Source of the DNA: an uncultured Oscillospiraceae bacterium
Lineage (GTDB): Bacteria; Bacillota; Clostridia; Oscillospirales; Oscillospiraceae
NCBI GenBank assembly: GCA_934565775.1
Contig: CAKTIN010000071.1
Location: forward strand, 1-9,298
DNA: 9,298 bases
Reading direction: 5' to 3'
Positions 1 to 6,462 of this stretch are shown here, in pieces (within the stretch, counting starts at the first letter, position 1; each line of letters starts with the position of its first letter). The notes under the pieces are model-generated. The model searched no databases. It was not told where the DNA came from and worked only from the letters and a program-made list of their open reading frames with translations. Made by a program: the position numbers and the translations under genes.

Positions 1-108
1 GCCTGGGCCCCGGGTCCGGGCCGCAGCCCGGTGGGCTTTCGGCCCTTTCCCCCAGTGGAAAGGGCCCCGCCGGGGGCGGCGCAGGCCGCCTCGCCTGAGC
101 GCCGGTTC
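1..108. other. Non-coding left edge with a 10-bp hairpin
   Basis: No gene is supported here. The stretch lies beyond the terminator of the ABC operon and is very GC-rich. It holds a perfect 10-bp inverted repeat (GGCCCTTTCC at 41-50 against GGAAAGGGCC at 57-66, six-base loop) and a smaller one (AGCCC/GGGCT around 25-37) followed by TTTC on the plus strand. Neither has a proper U-tract, so they are weak terminator candidates for a gene entering from the left. The window edge prevents a decision. Confidence 0.35.
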
Positions 109-143
109 AAAACGGGAAAAGCCCTTGATGGAAGGCCTTCCCG
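109..143 (-). terminator. Rho-independent terminator of the ABC exporter operon
   Basis: On the minus strand, 16 bases after the stop codon of the downstream ABC gene, an outer stem CGGGAA (138-143) pairs with TTCCCG (113-118). It continues into an inner GGCCTT/AAGGGC stem with one mismatch and a two-base bulge, closing on a five-base loop. The stem is followed at once by TTTT (109-112). Position, stem strength and U-tract all fit an intrinsic terminator for the two-gene operon. Confidence 0.7.
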
Positions 144-159
144 AAACAAGGCGGCGTTT

Positions 160-2031
160 TCACGCAGGCTGCTCGGTGTAATACTGGGCCTGGGCGTTCC
201 ACAGGGCGGCGTACTGCCCCGCCGGATCCGCCAGAAGGCTCTCGTGGGTCCCCTGCTGGACCACCTGCCCCGCCTCAAAGACGGCAATGGTGTCACAGAA
301 TTTGCAGGAGGACAGCCGGTGGCTGATATAAATGGCAGTTTTGTCTCCGGCAATCTCGTTGAACTTCCCGTAGATCTCCGCCTCGGCCAGGGGGTCCAGG
401 GCGGCGGTGGGCTCGTCCAGAATGATAAAGGGCGCGTCCTTATACAGGGCCCGGGCGATGGCGATCTTCTGGGCCTCGCCGCCGGAGACCTCCACGCCCG
501 CCTCGTCCAGCTCCTTATAGAGGTAGGTATCCAGCCCCTGGGGCATGGTGGCCAGCCTGGGGCCGAAGCCCGCCTGCTCCAGGCACCGGGCCGCACGGTC
601 CCGGTCATATTCCCGCCGGGCGGCGACGTTCTGCCCCAGAGGCAGGGCAAAGAGCTGGAAGTCCTGGAATACCACGGAGAACAGGTCCATGTACTCGTCG
701 TAGCGGTACTTCCGGATGTCGATGCCGTTGAGGAGAATCTGGCCCTCCGTGGGGTCGTACAGGCGGCACAGGAGCTTGATAAAGGTGGTCTTGCCGCTGC
801 CGTTCTGTCCCACCACTGCCAGGCGGCGGCCCACCTGGAACTTCATGTTCACATGGCGCAGGGCGTAGCTTTCGCTGCCGGGATACCGGAAGGACACGTC
901 CCGGAATTCCACCTCATAGCACCGGTCGGCGCGCTTCTCCGTGGTGAGGGAGCCCTGATACATCCCGTTGGGAGTGCGCAGCAGCTCCTCCACCGGCTCC
1001 AGGAACGCGCCGTTGGTCCGCAGGGACTCCAGCCCCTTGAGCAGCTCCGCAATGCCCTGGAACAGGTTGGTGCTGGCCCCGATGTACTGGGTCACGGCGC
1101 CCAGGCCGAAGGCTCCGGCCCAGGCTTTGGCGCACACGAACAGATACACCACCCCTACCAGCAGGGCGGAGATGCCCTCGGACAGGGCGGAGAACAGGCC
1201 CATGGGCCCCCGGGCCAGCTTGGCAAAGGCGGACTTCGCGCCGAAGCCCATATACTTGACCATCATGGGGTCGCACACATCCTCCTGCTGGCGGTAGATC
1301 CGCAGATCCGGGGCCCGCTTGGGGTTGGTGTTCATGTGGCCGAAGAAGCCGAACACCCGGTTGCCGAACCGGCCCAGGTCGTTGGCTCCGGTGAAGTAGG
1401 CCATGGCCTTCTTTACCAGCCGGGAGGCCAGCCAGGCCGCCCCCAGCATCAGGGCGAGGAACGCCCCGGCGAACAGGGGGCTGTTCAGAGCGGCCAGAGG
1501 GCCCGCAGGGACCCGGGCGGTGAACAGGCCCACGGTGAGGCCCACGCCGGCGAGGATCCGCACCAGGGCGGCGGGCAGACTCTCCAGCAGGAACCGCAGG
1601 TAATAAAAGCCGTAGCCCTGGAAATTCTGGGTCTGGCGGATGCGGGTATAGAGATCGAAAATTCTCTGGCTGTCCGCGTCCACAAAATCCAGGTCCATAA
1701 ACTTTTTCGCAAAGACCTCCTCGCTGTAAAACCAGCTCAGATTGCCCTCCCGCTCCTTCCAGCGGTCCAGAACGGACTGGGCCAGACTCAGCAGGGCGGT
1801 GGAGCCCAGAATCAGGGCCGCGTCCAGGGCCAGAAGCCGGGGGTCCCGGGCTCCGGCCAGCTCCGCCACCAGCCGGGCGGAAAACCAGACGGCCACATAG
1901 GGGCGCAGGGCGGAGACCACGGCGGAGAGCACCGGGGCAAGGACCGACCCGGGGTCCACGGCCCACAGGAGCTTGATCGCCCGCAGATTCCGGCGGAGCG
2001 CCACGGAAAGGGACAGTTTAGACTTCTTCAT
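160..2031 (-). CDS. ABC exporter half-transporter, second subunit (permease fused to ATPase)
   Basis: A 623-residue ABC half-transporter with an N-terminal membrane domain (about residues 20-330, several hydrophobic segments) and a C-terminal ATPase domain (about 372-610). The ATPase has every key motif: Walker A GQNGSGKTT (408-416), Q-loop Q456, signature VSGGE (515-519), Walker B FIILDEPTAALD (535-546, catalytic E540) and H-loop H571. The open frame runs further upstream to 2130, but the ATG at 2031 is chosen because a perfect AGGAGG (2041-2046) lies nine bases before it. The added upstream residues would lie inside the preceding gene and do not look like an exporter N-terminus. The gene overlaps its upstream partner by 14 bp, so the two are probably translationally coupled and form a heterodimer in the cytoplasmic membrane. 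The family exports peptides, lipids or drugs; the substrate cannot be read from the sequence. Confidence 0.93.
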   Translation of the reverse strand: MKKSKLSLSVALRRNLRAIKLLWAVDPGSVLAPVLSAVVSALRPYVAVWFSARLVAELAGARDPRLLALDAALILGSTALLSLAQSVLDRWKEREGNLSWFYSEEVFAKKFMDLDFVDADSQRIFDLYTRIRQTQNFQGYGFYYLRFLLESLPAALVRILAGVGLTVGLFTARVPAGPLAALNSPLFAGAFLALMLGAAWLASRLVKKAMAYFTGANDLGRFGNRVFGFFGHMNTNPKRAPDLRIYRQQEDVCDPMMVKYMGFGAKSAFAKLARGPMGLFSALSEGISALLVGVVYLFVCAKAWAGAFGLGAVTQYIGASTNLFQGIAELLKGLESLRTNGAFLEPVEELLRTPNGMYQGSLTTEKRADRCYEVEFRDVSFRYPGSESYALRHVNMKFQVGRRLAVVGQNGSGKTTFIKLLCRLYDPTEGQILLNGIDIRKYRYDEYMDLFSVVFQDFQLFALPLGQNVAARREYDRDRAARCLEQAGFGPRLATMPQGLDTYLYKELDEAGVEVSGGEAQKIAIARALYKDAPFIILDEPTAALDPLAEAEIYGKFNEIAGDKTAIYISHRLSSCKFCDTIAVFEAGQVVQQGTHESLLADPAGQYAALWNAQAQYYTEQPA

Positions 2032-3838
2032 GGCAAGCTTCCTCCTGATAATATTGGCTCTGCACCTCAAACAGCCGGGCATAGCCGCCGCCCAGGGCCA
2101 GCAGGGATTCGTGGGTGCCCTCCTCGGCAATGGCCCCGCCGGCCAGATAGACGATCCGGTCGCAGAACCGGGTGGAGGCCAGGCGGTGGGAGATGAACAG
2201 GGAGGTGCGCCCCTGGGTCATGGCGCTGTATTTCTGGTAAATGTCGTTTTCCGCGATGGGGTCCAGGGCGGCGGTGGGCTCGTCCAGCACCAGGACCGGG
2301 GCGTTCTTATACAGGGCCCGGGCCAGCATCAGCCGCTGGGTCTGGCCCCCGGAGAGCTCCACGCCGTCCTCAAAGACCTGGCGGCCCAGATGGGTCTCCA
2401 GCCCCTGGGGCAGGGCGGCGATCTTCTCCTTCAGCCCCGCCTGGTCCAGGCAGGCCCAGATCCGGGCCTCGTCCCAGCCCTCCATTTTCTGGGCCACGTT
2501 TTGGGCGATGGTGGCCTCCAGCAGGGAGAAGTCCTGGAATACCGCGGCGAAGAGCCGGTAGTAATCCCGGCGGTTATACCGGCGAATATCCACGCCGTCC
2601 AGGGTGACGCAGCCCTGGGTGGGGTCCAGGAAGCCGCACAGGAGCTTGACCAGGGTGGTCTTGCCCGCGCCGTTCAGACCCACAATGGCCAGCTTTTCCC
2701 CGGGGTGCACCGTCAGGGACACGTCGTGCAGGGTGTCCTTCTGGCTGCCGGGATAGCGGTAGGAGACCCGGTCCAGCCGCAGCTCATAGGCGTGGTCCGG
2801 CCGGGGAGCCAGGGGCTCGCCGCTCTCAAAGGCGAAGGGCTCCGGCCATTCCAGGAATTCCCGCACCTCGGACAGCACCAGGCTCTGCCGGTGCAGGGTG
2901 GAGAACTGAGCCAGGATTCCCGTCACCCACTGGGCAAAGCCCCCGACGGCCCCGATGTACAGCAGGAACTGAGACACCGGCAGGCCCCGGTTCAGGGCCA
3001 GCCAGATGAGGTAGGCGTAGGCCCCGCCGTTGCGCAGGAGGGTCAGGACCAGGTCCGCCACATTGGCCCAGAGATGCACCCGGTCCTGCCGGGTGAGGAA
3101 GGCCCGGTAGACCCCCAGGGCGCTGCGCTGCAAATCCTCCACCCAGGGCCGCAGGCCCAGAATGCGGATGTCCTTGGCGTATTTCCGGTCAATGGCCAGG
3201 CCGTCCAGATATTGCAGCTTTTTCTCCTGGGCCTCCTGCTCCTGCTCATGCCGGAACTCCCAGTTATTGGCCACGGCGCTGGCCCAATAGCCTCCCGCAG
3301 CGGTGACCAGCACGGCCGCCGCCATCCACACGGACAGGCCGGAGAGCATGGTGAGGTACACGGCAAAGCCGATGCAATTGGTTAAAATCTCCGTCCAGGT
3401 GGTCCAGACGGCCTCGGTGGCCTCGCTGTTGCCGTCGGTGGCCCTATTGGCCTTCTGGCGCAGAGCCAGGAACCGGGTGTCCAGGGTGTTGCAGTAGGAG
3501 GTGGTGGCGAACTTCATGGCGATCCGCCGGACCAGCCCGGAGCGCACCTCAATGCGGCCGTACAGGGCGTTTCCGTTCAGATAATCCCGCAGGGCGGACA
3601 GGACCAGCAGCCCCAGGGTAAACAGGCCGATGGTCCCGGCCAGGGCGCCGAAGGAGGCGCCGGACTCCAGCCTTTGCAGGACCGCAGGGGCCAGCAGCAG
3701 CTCCAGGACGGCCTTGCCGCTGGCGGTCAGAGCCAGGAGCACCACCAGCAGCAGCACGCTCCGGCAGCTGCCCCAGGCGCACCGGATCATAAAGCCGGTG
3801 TTTTGCCAGAGGTTGTATTTGGGTTTGGTTTTTTTCAT
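2018..3838 (-). CDS. ABC exporter half-transporter, first subunit (permease fused to ATPase)
   Basis: A 606-residue half-transporter, paralogous in layout to the gene that follows it. Hydrophobic segments lie at about residues 25-50, 68-85, 153-185 and 260-315, and the ATPase domain at about 352-595. Walker A is GLNGAGKTT (387-395), Q-loop Q435, signature LSGGQ (495-499), Walker B VLVLDEPTAALD (515-526, catalytic E520) and H-loop H551. Both subunits therefore keep a complete catalytic set, unlike many heterodimeric exporters in which one site is degenerate. There is no N-terminal C39 peptidase domain, so leader-peptide cleavage by this protein is not expected. The ATG at 3838 is preceded by AGGTGA (3843-3848), four bases away, a rather tight spacing. 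The gene heads a two-gene operon downstream of a LytTR/GHKL pair and behind a candidate LytTR operator, which suggests regulated export. Confidence 0.93.
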   Translation of the reverse strand: MKKTKPKYNLWQNTGFMIRCAWGSCRSVLLLVVLLALTASGKAVLELLLAPAVLQRLESGASFGALAGTIGLFTLGLLVLSALRDYLNGNALYGRIEVRSGLVRRIAMKFATTSYCNTLDTRFLALRQKANRATDGNSEATEAVWTTWTEILTNCIGFAVYLTMLSGLSVWMAAAVLVTAAGGYWASAVANNWEFRHEQEQEAQEKKLQYLDGLAIDRKYAKDIRILGLRPWVEDLQRSALGVYRAFLTRQDRVHLWANVADLVLTLLRNGGAYAYLIWLALNRGLPVSQFLLYIGAVGGFAQWVTGILAQFSTLHRQSLVLSEVREFLEWPEPFAFESGEPLAPRPDHAYELRLDRVSYRYPGSQKDTLHDVSLTVHPGEKLAIVGLNGAGKTTLVKLLCGFLDPTQGCVTLDGVDIRRYNRRDYYRLFAAVFQDFSLLEATIAQNVAQKMEGWDEARIWACLDQAGLKEKIAALPQGLETHLGRQVFEDGVELSGGQTQRLMLARALYKNAPVLVLDEPTAALDPIAENDIYQKYSAMTQGRTSLFISHRLASTRFCDRIVYLAGGAIAEEGTHESLLALGGGYARLFEVQSQYYQEEACHEEV

Positions 3839-3856
3839 AACATCACCTGATCTCGG

Positions 3857-3882
3857 GGAGGGCCGCCCCGCAGGGCCCCTCC
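3857..3882 (-). other. Leader hairpin before the ABC operon
   Basis: Within the probable 5' leader of the ABC mRNA, GGAGGGGCC (3874-3882) can pair with GGCCCTCC (3857-3864) with one bulged base. No U-tract follows in the minus direction, so it is not a normal terminator. It ends eight bases before the ribosome binding site and could affect translation or mRNA stability. Function is not established. Confidence 0.35.
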
Positions 3883-3900
3883 AAACTACGCGCTTATCTT

Positions 3901-3906
3901 AGCATA
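3901..3906 (-). promoter_or_regulatory. Candidate -10 box of the ABC operon (no -35 box)
   Basis: TATGCT on the minus strand, about 63 bases before the first ABC start codon; TAAGAT overlaps just downstream as an alternative. At 16-18 bases upstream there is nothing resembling TTGACA (GGTCTG at the 17-bp position). A promoter with a fair -10 and no -35 is what an activator-dependent promoter would look like, and direct repeats sit just upstream. The exact start site is not determined. Confidence 0.4.
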
Positions 3907-3933
3907 AAAATTCGCCCTCGGCGCAGACCGGGG

Positions 3934-3963
3934 ACGAATTGCAGAAATTGGGGGATGAACGGC
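3934..3963 (-). promoter_or_regulatory. Candidate LytTR-type operator: two 9-mers 21 bp apart
   Basis: Minus-strand GCCGTTCAT (3955-3963) and GCAATTCGT (3934-3942) are direct repeats separated by 12 bp, a period of 21 bp or two helical turns. Against the commonly used LytTR/AgrA pattern [TA][AC][CA]GTTN[AG][TG] they match 8 and 7 of 9 positions. The similarity continues into CCCC after each copy, giving 10 identities in 13. The second copy ends about four bases upstream of the -35 position of the weak ABC promoter, the usual place for a LytTR activator. The pattern is seen directly; binding by the neighbouring regulator is inference. Confidence 0.5.
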
Positions 3964-3968
3964 GGCGC

Positions 3969-4631
3969 CTACGCCTGGGGCAGGAGAATCTCCGTGGTGA
4001 AGGCGCCGTCCTCGGAGTTCCGGCTCAGATAGCCCTGCTGCCGCTCCACAATGGCGTCGATGCTGGCCAGGCCGAAGCCGTGCCCCTGGCCTTTGGTGGT
4101 GCGGAAGCGCCCGGCGGATTTCTCCTGCTTCTTCCCCGGGGCAAAGTTGGTAAAGGAGATGTACAGCTGGGTCCCCTTCATGTCCATATACACCCGGATC
4201 AGCCGCTCCGCCGGGGGCAGGGCCAGGCTGGCCTCCATGGCGTTGTCAAAGAGATTGCCCAGGATGCAGCACAGGTCCAGCTCCGAGGTCCGGAGCTTCA
4301 CGGGGATGTGGGCGTCCACCCGCACGGGAATGTCCCGGGACCGGGCCAGGGATATTTTGCTGTTCAGAATGGCGTCGGCCATGGGGTTGCCGGTTTTTAC
4401 CGCCAGATCCAGGGCGGTCAGCCCCGTGTCCAGCTCGTCCAGATAGCTCTGAATCCCGGCCAGATCCCCGTTGGCGGCCAGGACCTTCAGCACCTGCAGG
4501 TGGTTCCGGTAGTCGTGCCGCCAGGTGCGCATCTGGCGGTACATATTCTCCACCTCCCGGTAGTGGGTCTCCACCAGGTCCTGCTGATAGGCGGCGATGC
4601 GCTTGTCGATTTGTTTGTCCAGAAATTTCAC
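3969..4631 (-). CDS. GHKL-type sensor histidine kinase lacking a sensor domain
   Basis: A 220-residue soluble protein made of just the kinase core of the AgrC/GHKL class. A helical segment (1-37) leads into the H-box WRHDYRNHLQ with probable phosphoacceptor H39. The N-box GNLFDNAMEAS (125-135, N126 and N130) and a G-box GHGFGLASI (183-191) follow, then the end of the ATPase fold. Typical members carry five to seven membrane helices before this core and are about 400 residues or more; here the upstream DNA is the response regulator gene, so no hidden N-terminus exists. The start is GTG at 4631, chosen because AGGAGG (4639-4644) lies seven bases upstream; it overlaps the TAG stop of the regulator, so translation is probably coupled. 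It presumably phosphorylates the neighbouring LytTR regulator in the cytosol. It may read an intracellular cue or a partner membrane protein such as the exporter, but that is inference. Confidence 0.9.
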   Translation of the reverse strand: MKFLDKQIDKRIAAYQQDLVETHYREVENMYRQMRTWRHDYRNHLQVLKVLAANGDLAGIQSYLDELDTGLTALDLAVKTGNPMADAILNSKISLARSRDIPVRVDAHIPVKLRTSELDLCCILGNLFDNAMEASLALPPAERLIRVYMDMKGTQLYISFTNFAPGKKQEKSAGRFRTTKGQGHGFGLASIDAIVERQQGYLSRNSEDGAFTTEILLPQA

Positions 4632-4642
4632 AGGGCGCCCTC

Positions 4643-5341
4643 CTAGGTCTGGGCGATGATCGCCCGGTTCAGGGGCTCATAGGCCCCCCGGGGCAGGGGC
4701 AGGACGATGCCCCCCGCCAGCGTGACCTCCGTCCGGGTGACCCGGCGGACCTGCCGCAGGCTGACGATCAGCCCCCGGCCCGCCCGGAAAAATCCCGGGC
4801 CCAGCTCCCGCTCAAACTCCCCCAGGGGGCGCTTGAGGGTGTAGTCCCGCCCGGCGTGGACGGTGACATAGTTCTGATGCACGTCCAGATACAGAATTTC
4901 GTACAGGGGGATCCGCACCAGCTCCCCGGAGAGCTCCAGATTCAGACAGGCTTCGTTCTGCCTGCATTTTTCCACCGCCCGGTCCAGGACGGCGAACAGC
5001 TTCTCCGGCTGGATGGGCTTCATCAGATAGTTCAGCGCCGCCACCTCGTAGCCCTCGGCGATATAGTCGGAGTAGCCGGTCAGAAAGATGATCTGCACCC
5101 GCTGGTCCTCCGCCCGGATCCGCCGGGCCAAGCTCACGCCGTCCATCCGGCCCATTTCAATGTCCAGCAGGAGAATGTCAAAGCTCTTGTCCGCTCCGAA
5201 GCGGAACAGGAACTGCTCGGCGGAGGGAAAGCTCTCCACCTCCAGGGCAAGGCCCCGGGCGGCGGCCCAGCGGTCCAGCAGGGCGCGGTTCAGGGCAATG
5301 TCCCGGGGGCTGTCGTCGCAGATGGCAATATGATAGGCCAT
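4643..5341 (-). CDS. LytTR-family response regulator (AgrA/LytR class)
   Basis: A 232-residue two-component regulator. The receiver domain (1-120) has the acidic pair D9-D10, phosphoacceptor D60 in LLLDIEM, T88 in FLTGYSD and K108 in MKPI, all as expected for an active receiver. The C-terminal part (about 130-230) is a LytTR DNA-binding domain: an RIPLYEILYLDVHQNYVTV core (143-161), an FFRAGRGLIVSL segment and a closing LPLPRGAYEPLNRAI. In most members the third segment reads FxRxHRS, and here G replaces the usual H (residue 188), a modest oddity. The ATG at 5341 is preceded by GGGAGG with a seven-base gap. The gene is first in an operon with the sensorless kinase, from a clear sigma-A promoter. 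It likely activates the downstream ABC operon, which has LytTR-like repeats at its promoter. Confidence 0.93.
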   Translation of the reverse strand: MAYHIAICDDSPRDIALNRALLDRWAAARGLALEVESFPSAEQFLFRFGADKSFDILLLDIEMGRMDGVSLARRIRAEDQRVQIIFLTGYSDYIAEGYEVAALNYLMKPIQPEKLFAVLDRAVEKCRQNEACLNLELSGELVRIPLYEILYLDVHQNYVTVHAGRDYTLKRPLGEFERELGPGFFRAGRGLIVSLRQVRRVTRTEVTLAGGIVLPLPRGAYEPLNRAIIAQT

Positions 5342-5373
5342 GACGCTCCCTCCCGCTGTCCTCTTTTTCCTCT

Positions 5374-5402
5374 ATTCTAGCACAAAACTGCCGGACAGGC
5401 AA
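5374..5402 (-). promoter_or_regulatory. Sigma-A promoter of the regulator-kinase operon
   Basis: Minus-strand TTGCCT (5397-5402) and TAGAAT (5374-5379) are separated by exactly 17 bp, and TG is placed one base before the -10 (TGCTAGAAT, extended -10). The -10 is about 32 bases before the regulator start codon. The -35 begins right after the U-tract of the GH18 terminator, so the two units are tightly packed. The quality suggests steady basal expression of the regulator. Confidence 0.75.
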
Positions 5403-5404
5403 GC

Positions 5405-5440
5405 AAAACGGGGCTGTTCTCTCCTGGAGAACAGCCCCGT
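5405..5440 (-). terminator. Rho-independent terminator of the GH18 gene
   Basis: A perfect 14-bp stem, ACGGGGCTGTTCTC (5408-5421) against GAGAACAGCCCCGT (5427-5440), with a five-base loop and TTTT on the minus strand (5405-5408, where the last stem base begins the run). It starts nine bases after the GH18 stop codon. This is the strongest terminator in the window, and it isolates the GH18 gene from the regulator operon. Confidence 0.9.
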
Positions 5441-5449
5441 TCTGCTTCT

Positions 5450-6352
5450 TTACAGCGCCTGGCCCACGGCGGTGAGCAGGCTCCGGCTGCGGTCCGGGGC
5501 GTCCTCGGCAATGTCCCAGATCATCACGCCGCCCAGACCCTCGGCCTTGGCCAGGGCCACCTTCTTTTGCAGGGTGTCCCGGCCGTTGTAGTGGACCTCC
5601 CGGCCGTCCAGGACGGCGGCGTCCTTTTCCAGGGCTCCGGCATCCGCCTCCAGCAGACGGTAGAAGGGGGCGGGAGCGGGGCGGCCGTAGAAGGGCAGAC
5701 CCAGCACCAGCTTCTCCGGCTCGAAGCCCCGGGTGCGGACCCAGTAGTTCACGCAGTTCACCACAAAGGGATAGCCGGCGTGGACGGGGCCGTCGCAGTC
5801 ATAGGTCATGAGATTCAGCCAGTCCAGCTTGTCAAAGGAGGGCCGGTCCTGGGCTGCGGACACGTCCAGGGGCTGGCCCTGGCTGTCCACCCCGGCGAAC
5901 ACCGCCGCCGTCAGAAGCTTGCCCCGGGGATGCAGCAGCTCGTGCAGCCGGGAGATCAGGGCCTCATACTGCTCCTTGGAGCCGTCCCCGGGCCGGGGGT
6001 ACTCCCAGTCAATATCCACGCCGTCAAAGCCGAACTCGTCCATCCGCAGGACGATCTCCCGGGCCAGACCCTCCAGCTTTTCCGGGGTGTTGGTGGCCTC
6101 CCGGAAGGTCGCCTCCAGGGGCACGTCCAGATAGCTCCAGCCTCCCACGCTGATGCAGGCCTTGGCCCCGGCGGCGTGGGCCATAGCCACCACCTTCCGG
6201 GCGACGTCCGGGTGCTCCTGGGGGATCAGATGGCCCTGAGCGGTGGGGATGGCGAAGGCAAGGTTCACATGGGTCAGAATGTCGAAGCGGAGCTTCTCCT
6301 CAAAGCCGCCGTTCCAATGGGAAAAATAGCCGATGCACTTGAATTCACGCAT
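5450..6352 (-). CDS. Glycoside hydrolase family 18 protein (chitinase-like), cytosolic
   Basis: A 300-residue single-domain GH18 barrel. It starts with the family strand IGYFSHWN, has SVGGW (68-72), the catalytic motif DGVDIDWE (110-117: D110, D113, D115 and proton donor E117), MTYD (182-185) and the final-strand Trp in GGVMIWD (W279). All catalytic positions are intact, so hydrolysis of beta-1,4-linked N-acetylglucosamine substrates is expected (chitin oligomers, N-glycan cores or peptidoglycan-like fragments). No signal peptide, LysM, carbohydrate-binding or surface-anchor domain is present, so it should act inside the cell on imported oligosaccharides. The frame extends upstream to 6709 over the terminator and the end of the efflux gene; the ATG at 6352 is preferred because AGAGGAGA lies about seven bases before it and the conserved fold begins there. 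It has its own promoter and terminator. Confidence 0.92.
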   Translation of the reverse strand: MREFKCIGYFSHWNGGFEEKLRFDILTHVNLAFAIPTAQGHLIPQEHPDVARKVVAMAHAAGAKACISVGGWSYLDVPLEATFREATNTPEKLEGLAREIVLRMDEFGFDGVDIDWEYPRPGDGSKEQYEALISRLHELLHPRGKLLTAAVFAGVDSQGQPLDVSAAQDRPSFDKLDWLNLMTYDCDGPVHAGYPFVVNCVNYWVRTRGFEPEKLVLGLPFYGRPAPAPFYRLLEADAGALEKDAAVLDGREVHYNGRDTLQKKVALAKAEGLGGVMIWDIAEDAPDRSRSLLTAVGQAL

Positions 6353-6382
6353 AATGATTCTCCTCTTTTTGTAAGTCTCCGC

Positions 6383-6411
6383 ATTATAGCACACCGGGCG
6401 GTGTTTCGCAA
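6383..6411 (-). promoter_or_regulatory. Sigma-A promoter of the GH18 gene
   Basis: Minus-strand TTGCGA (6406-6411) and a perfect TATAAT (6383-6388) with a 17-bp spacer and an extended -10 TG (TGCTATAAT). The -10 lies about 30 bases before the start codon. With such boxes the promoter should be strong unless repressed, and its spacer contains a palindrome, listed separately. Confidence 0.8.
6391..6404. promoter_or_regulatory. Palindrome in the GH18 promoter spacer, candidate operator
   Basis: ACACCG-GG-CGGTGT is a perfect 6+2+6 inverted repeat lying entirely between the -35 and -10 boxes. A dimeric repressor bound there would block RNA polymerase, a common arrangement for sugar-responsive control. 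No regulator gene for it is seen nearby, so the identity of any repressor is unknown. Confidence 0.4.
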
Positions 6412-6427
6412 GCGGTCTGTTTTCACG

Positions 6428-6456
6428 AAAATCGCCCCCGGGAGGCCCCGGGGGCG
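6428..6456 (-). terminator. Rho-independent terminator of the MATE gene
   Basis: A perfect 10-bp GC stem, CGCCCCCGGG (6433-6442) against CCCGGGGGCG (6447-6456), with a four-base loop. It is followed on the minus strand by ATTTTC (6427-6432). It begins six bases after the MATE stop codon and lies just upstream of the GH18 promoter. Confidence 0.8.
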
Positions 6457-6462
6457 GGCACT

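Noticed and set aside
2032..2130. A 33-residue longer N-terminus for the second ABC subunit
   Set aside because: It would lie wholly inside the first ABC gene and lacks a ribosome site at its Met, whereas a perfect AGGAGG precedes the internal ATG at 2031.
31..2196. A 721-codon open frame on the plus strand antisense to the second ABC gene
   Set aside because: It is the mirror of a clear ABC gene in GC-rich DNA; its product is low in complexity, rich in G, Q, H and P, has no domain, and runs across the operon terminator and the neighbouring gene.
1973..3385. A 470-codon plus-strand open frame antisense to the first ABC gene
   Set aside because: Same shadow pattern as above: G/Q/P/H-rich composition, no ribosome site or recognisable motif, fully opposite an ABC gene with all its motifs.
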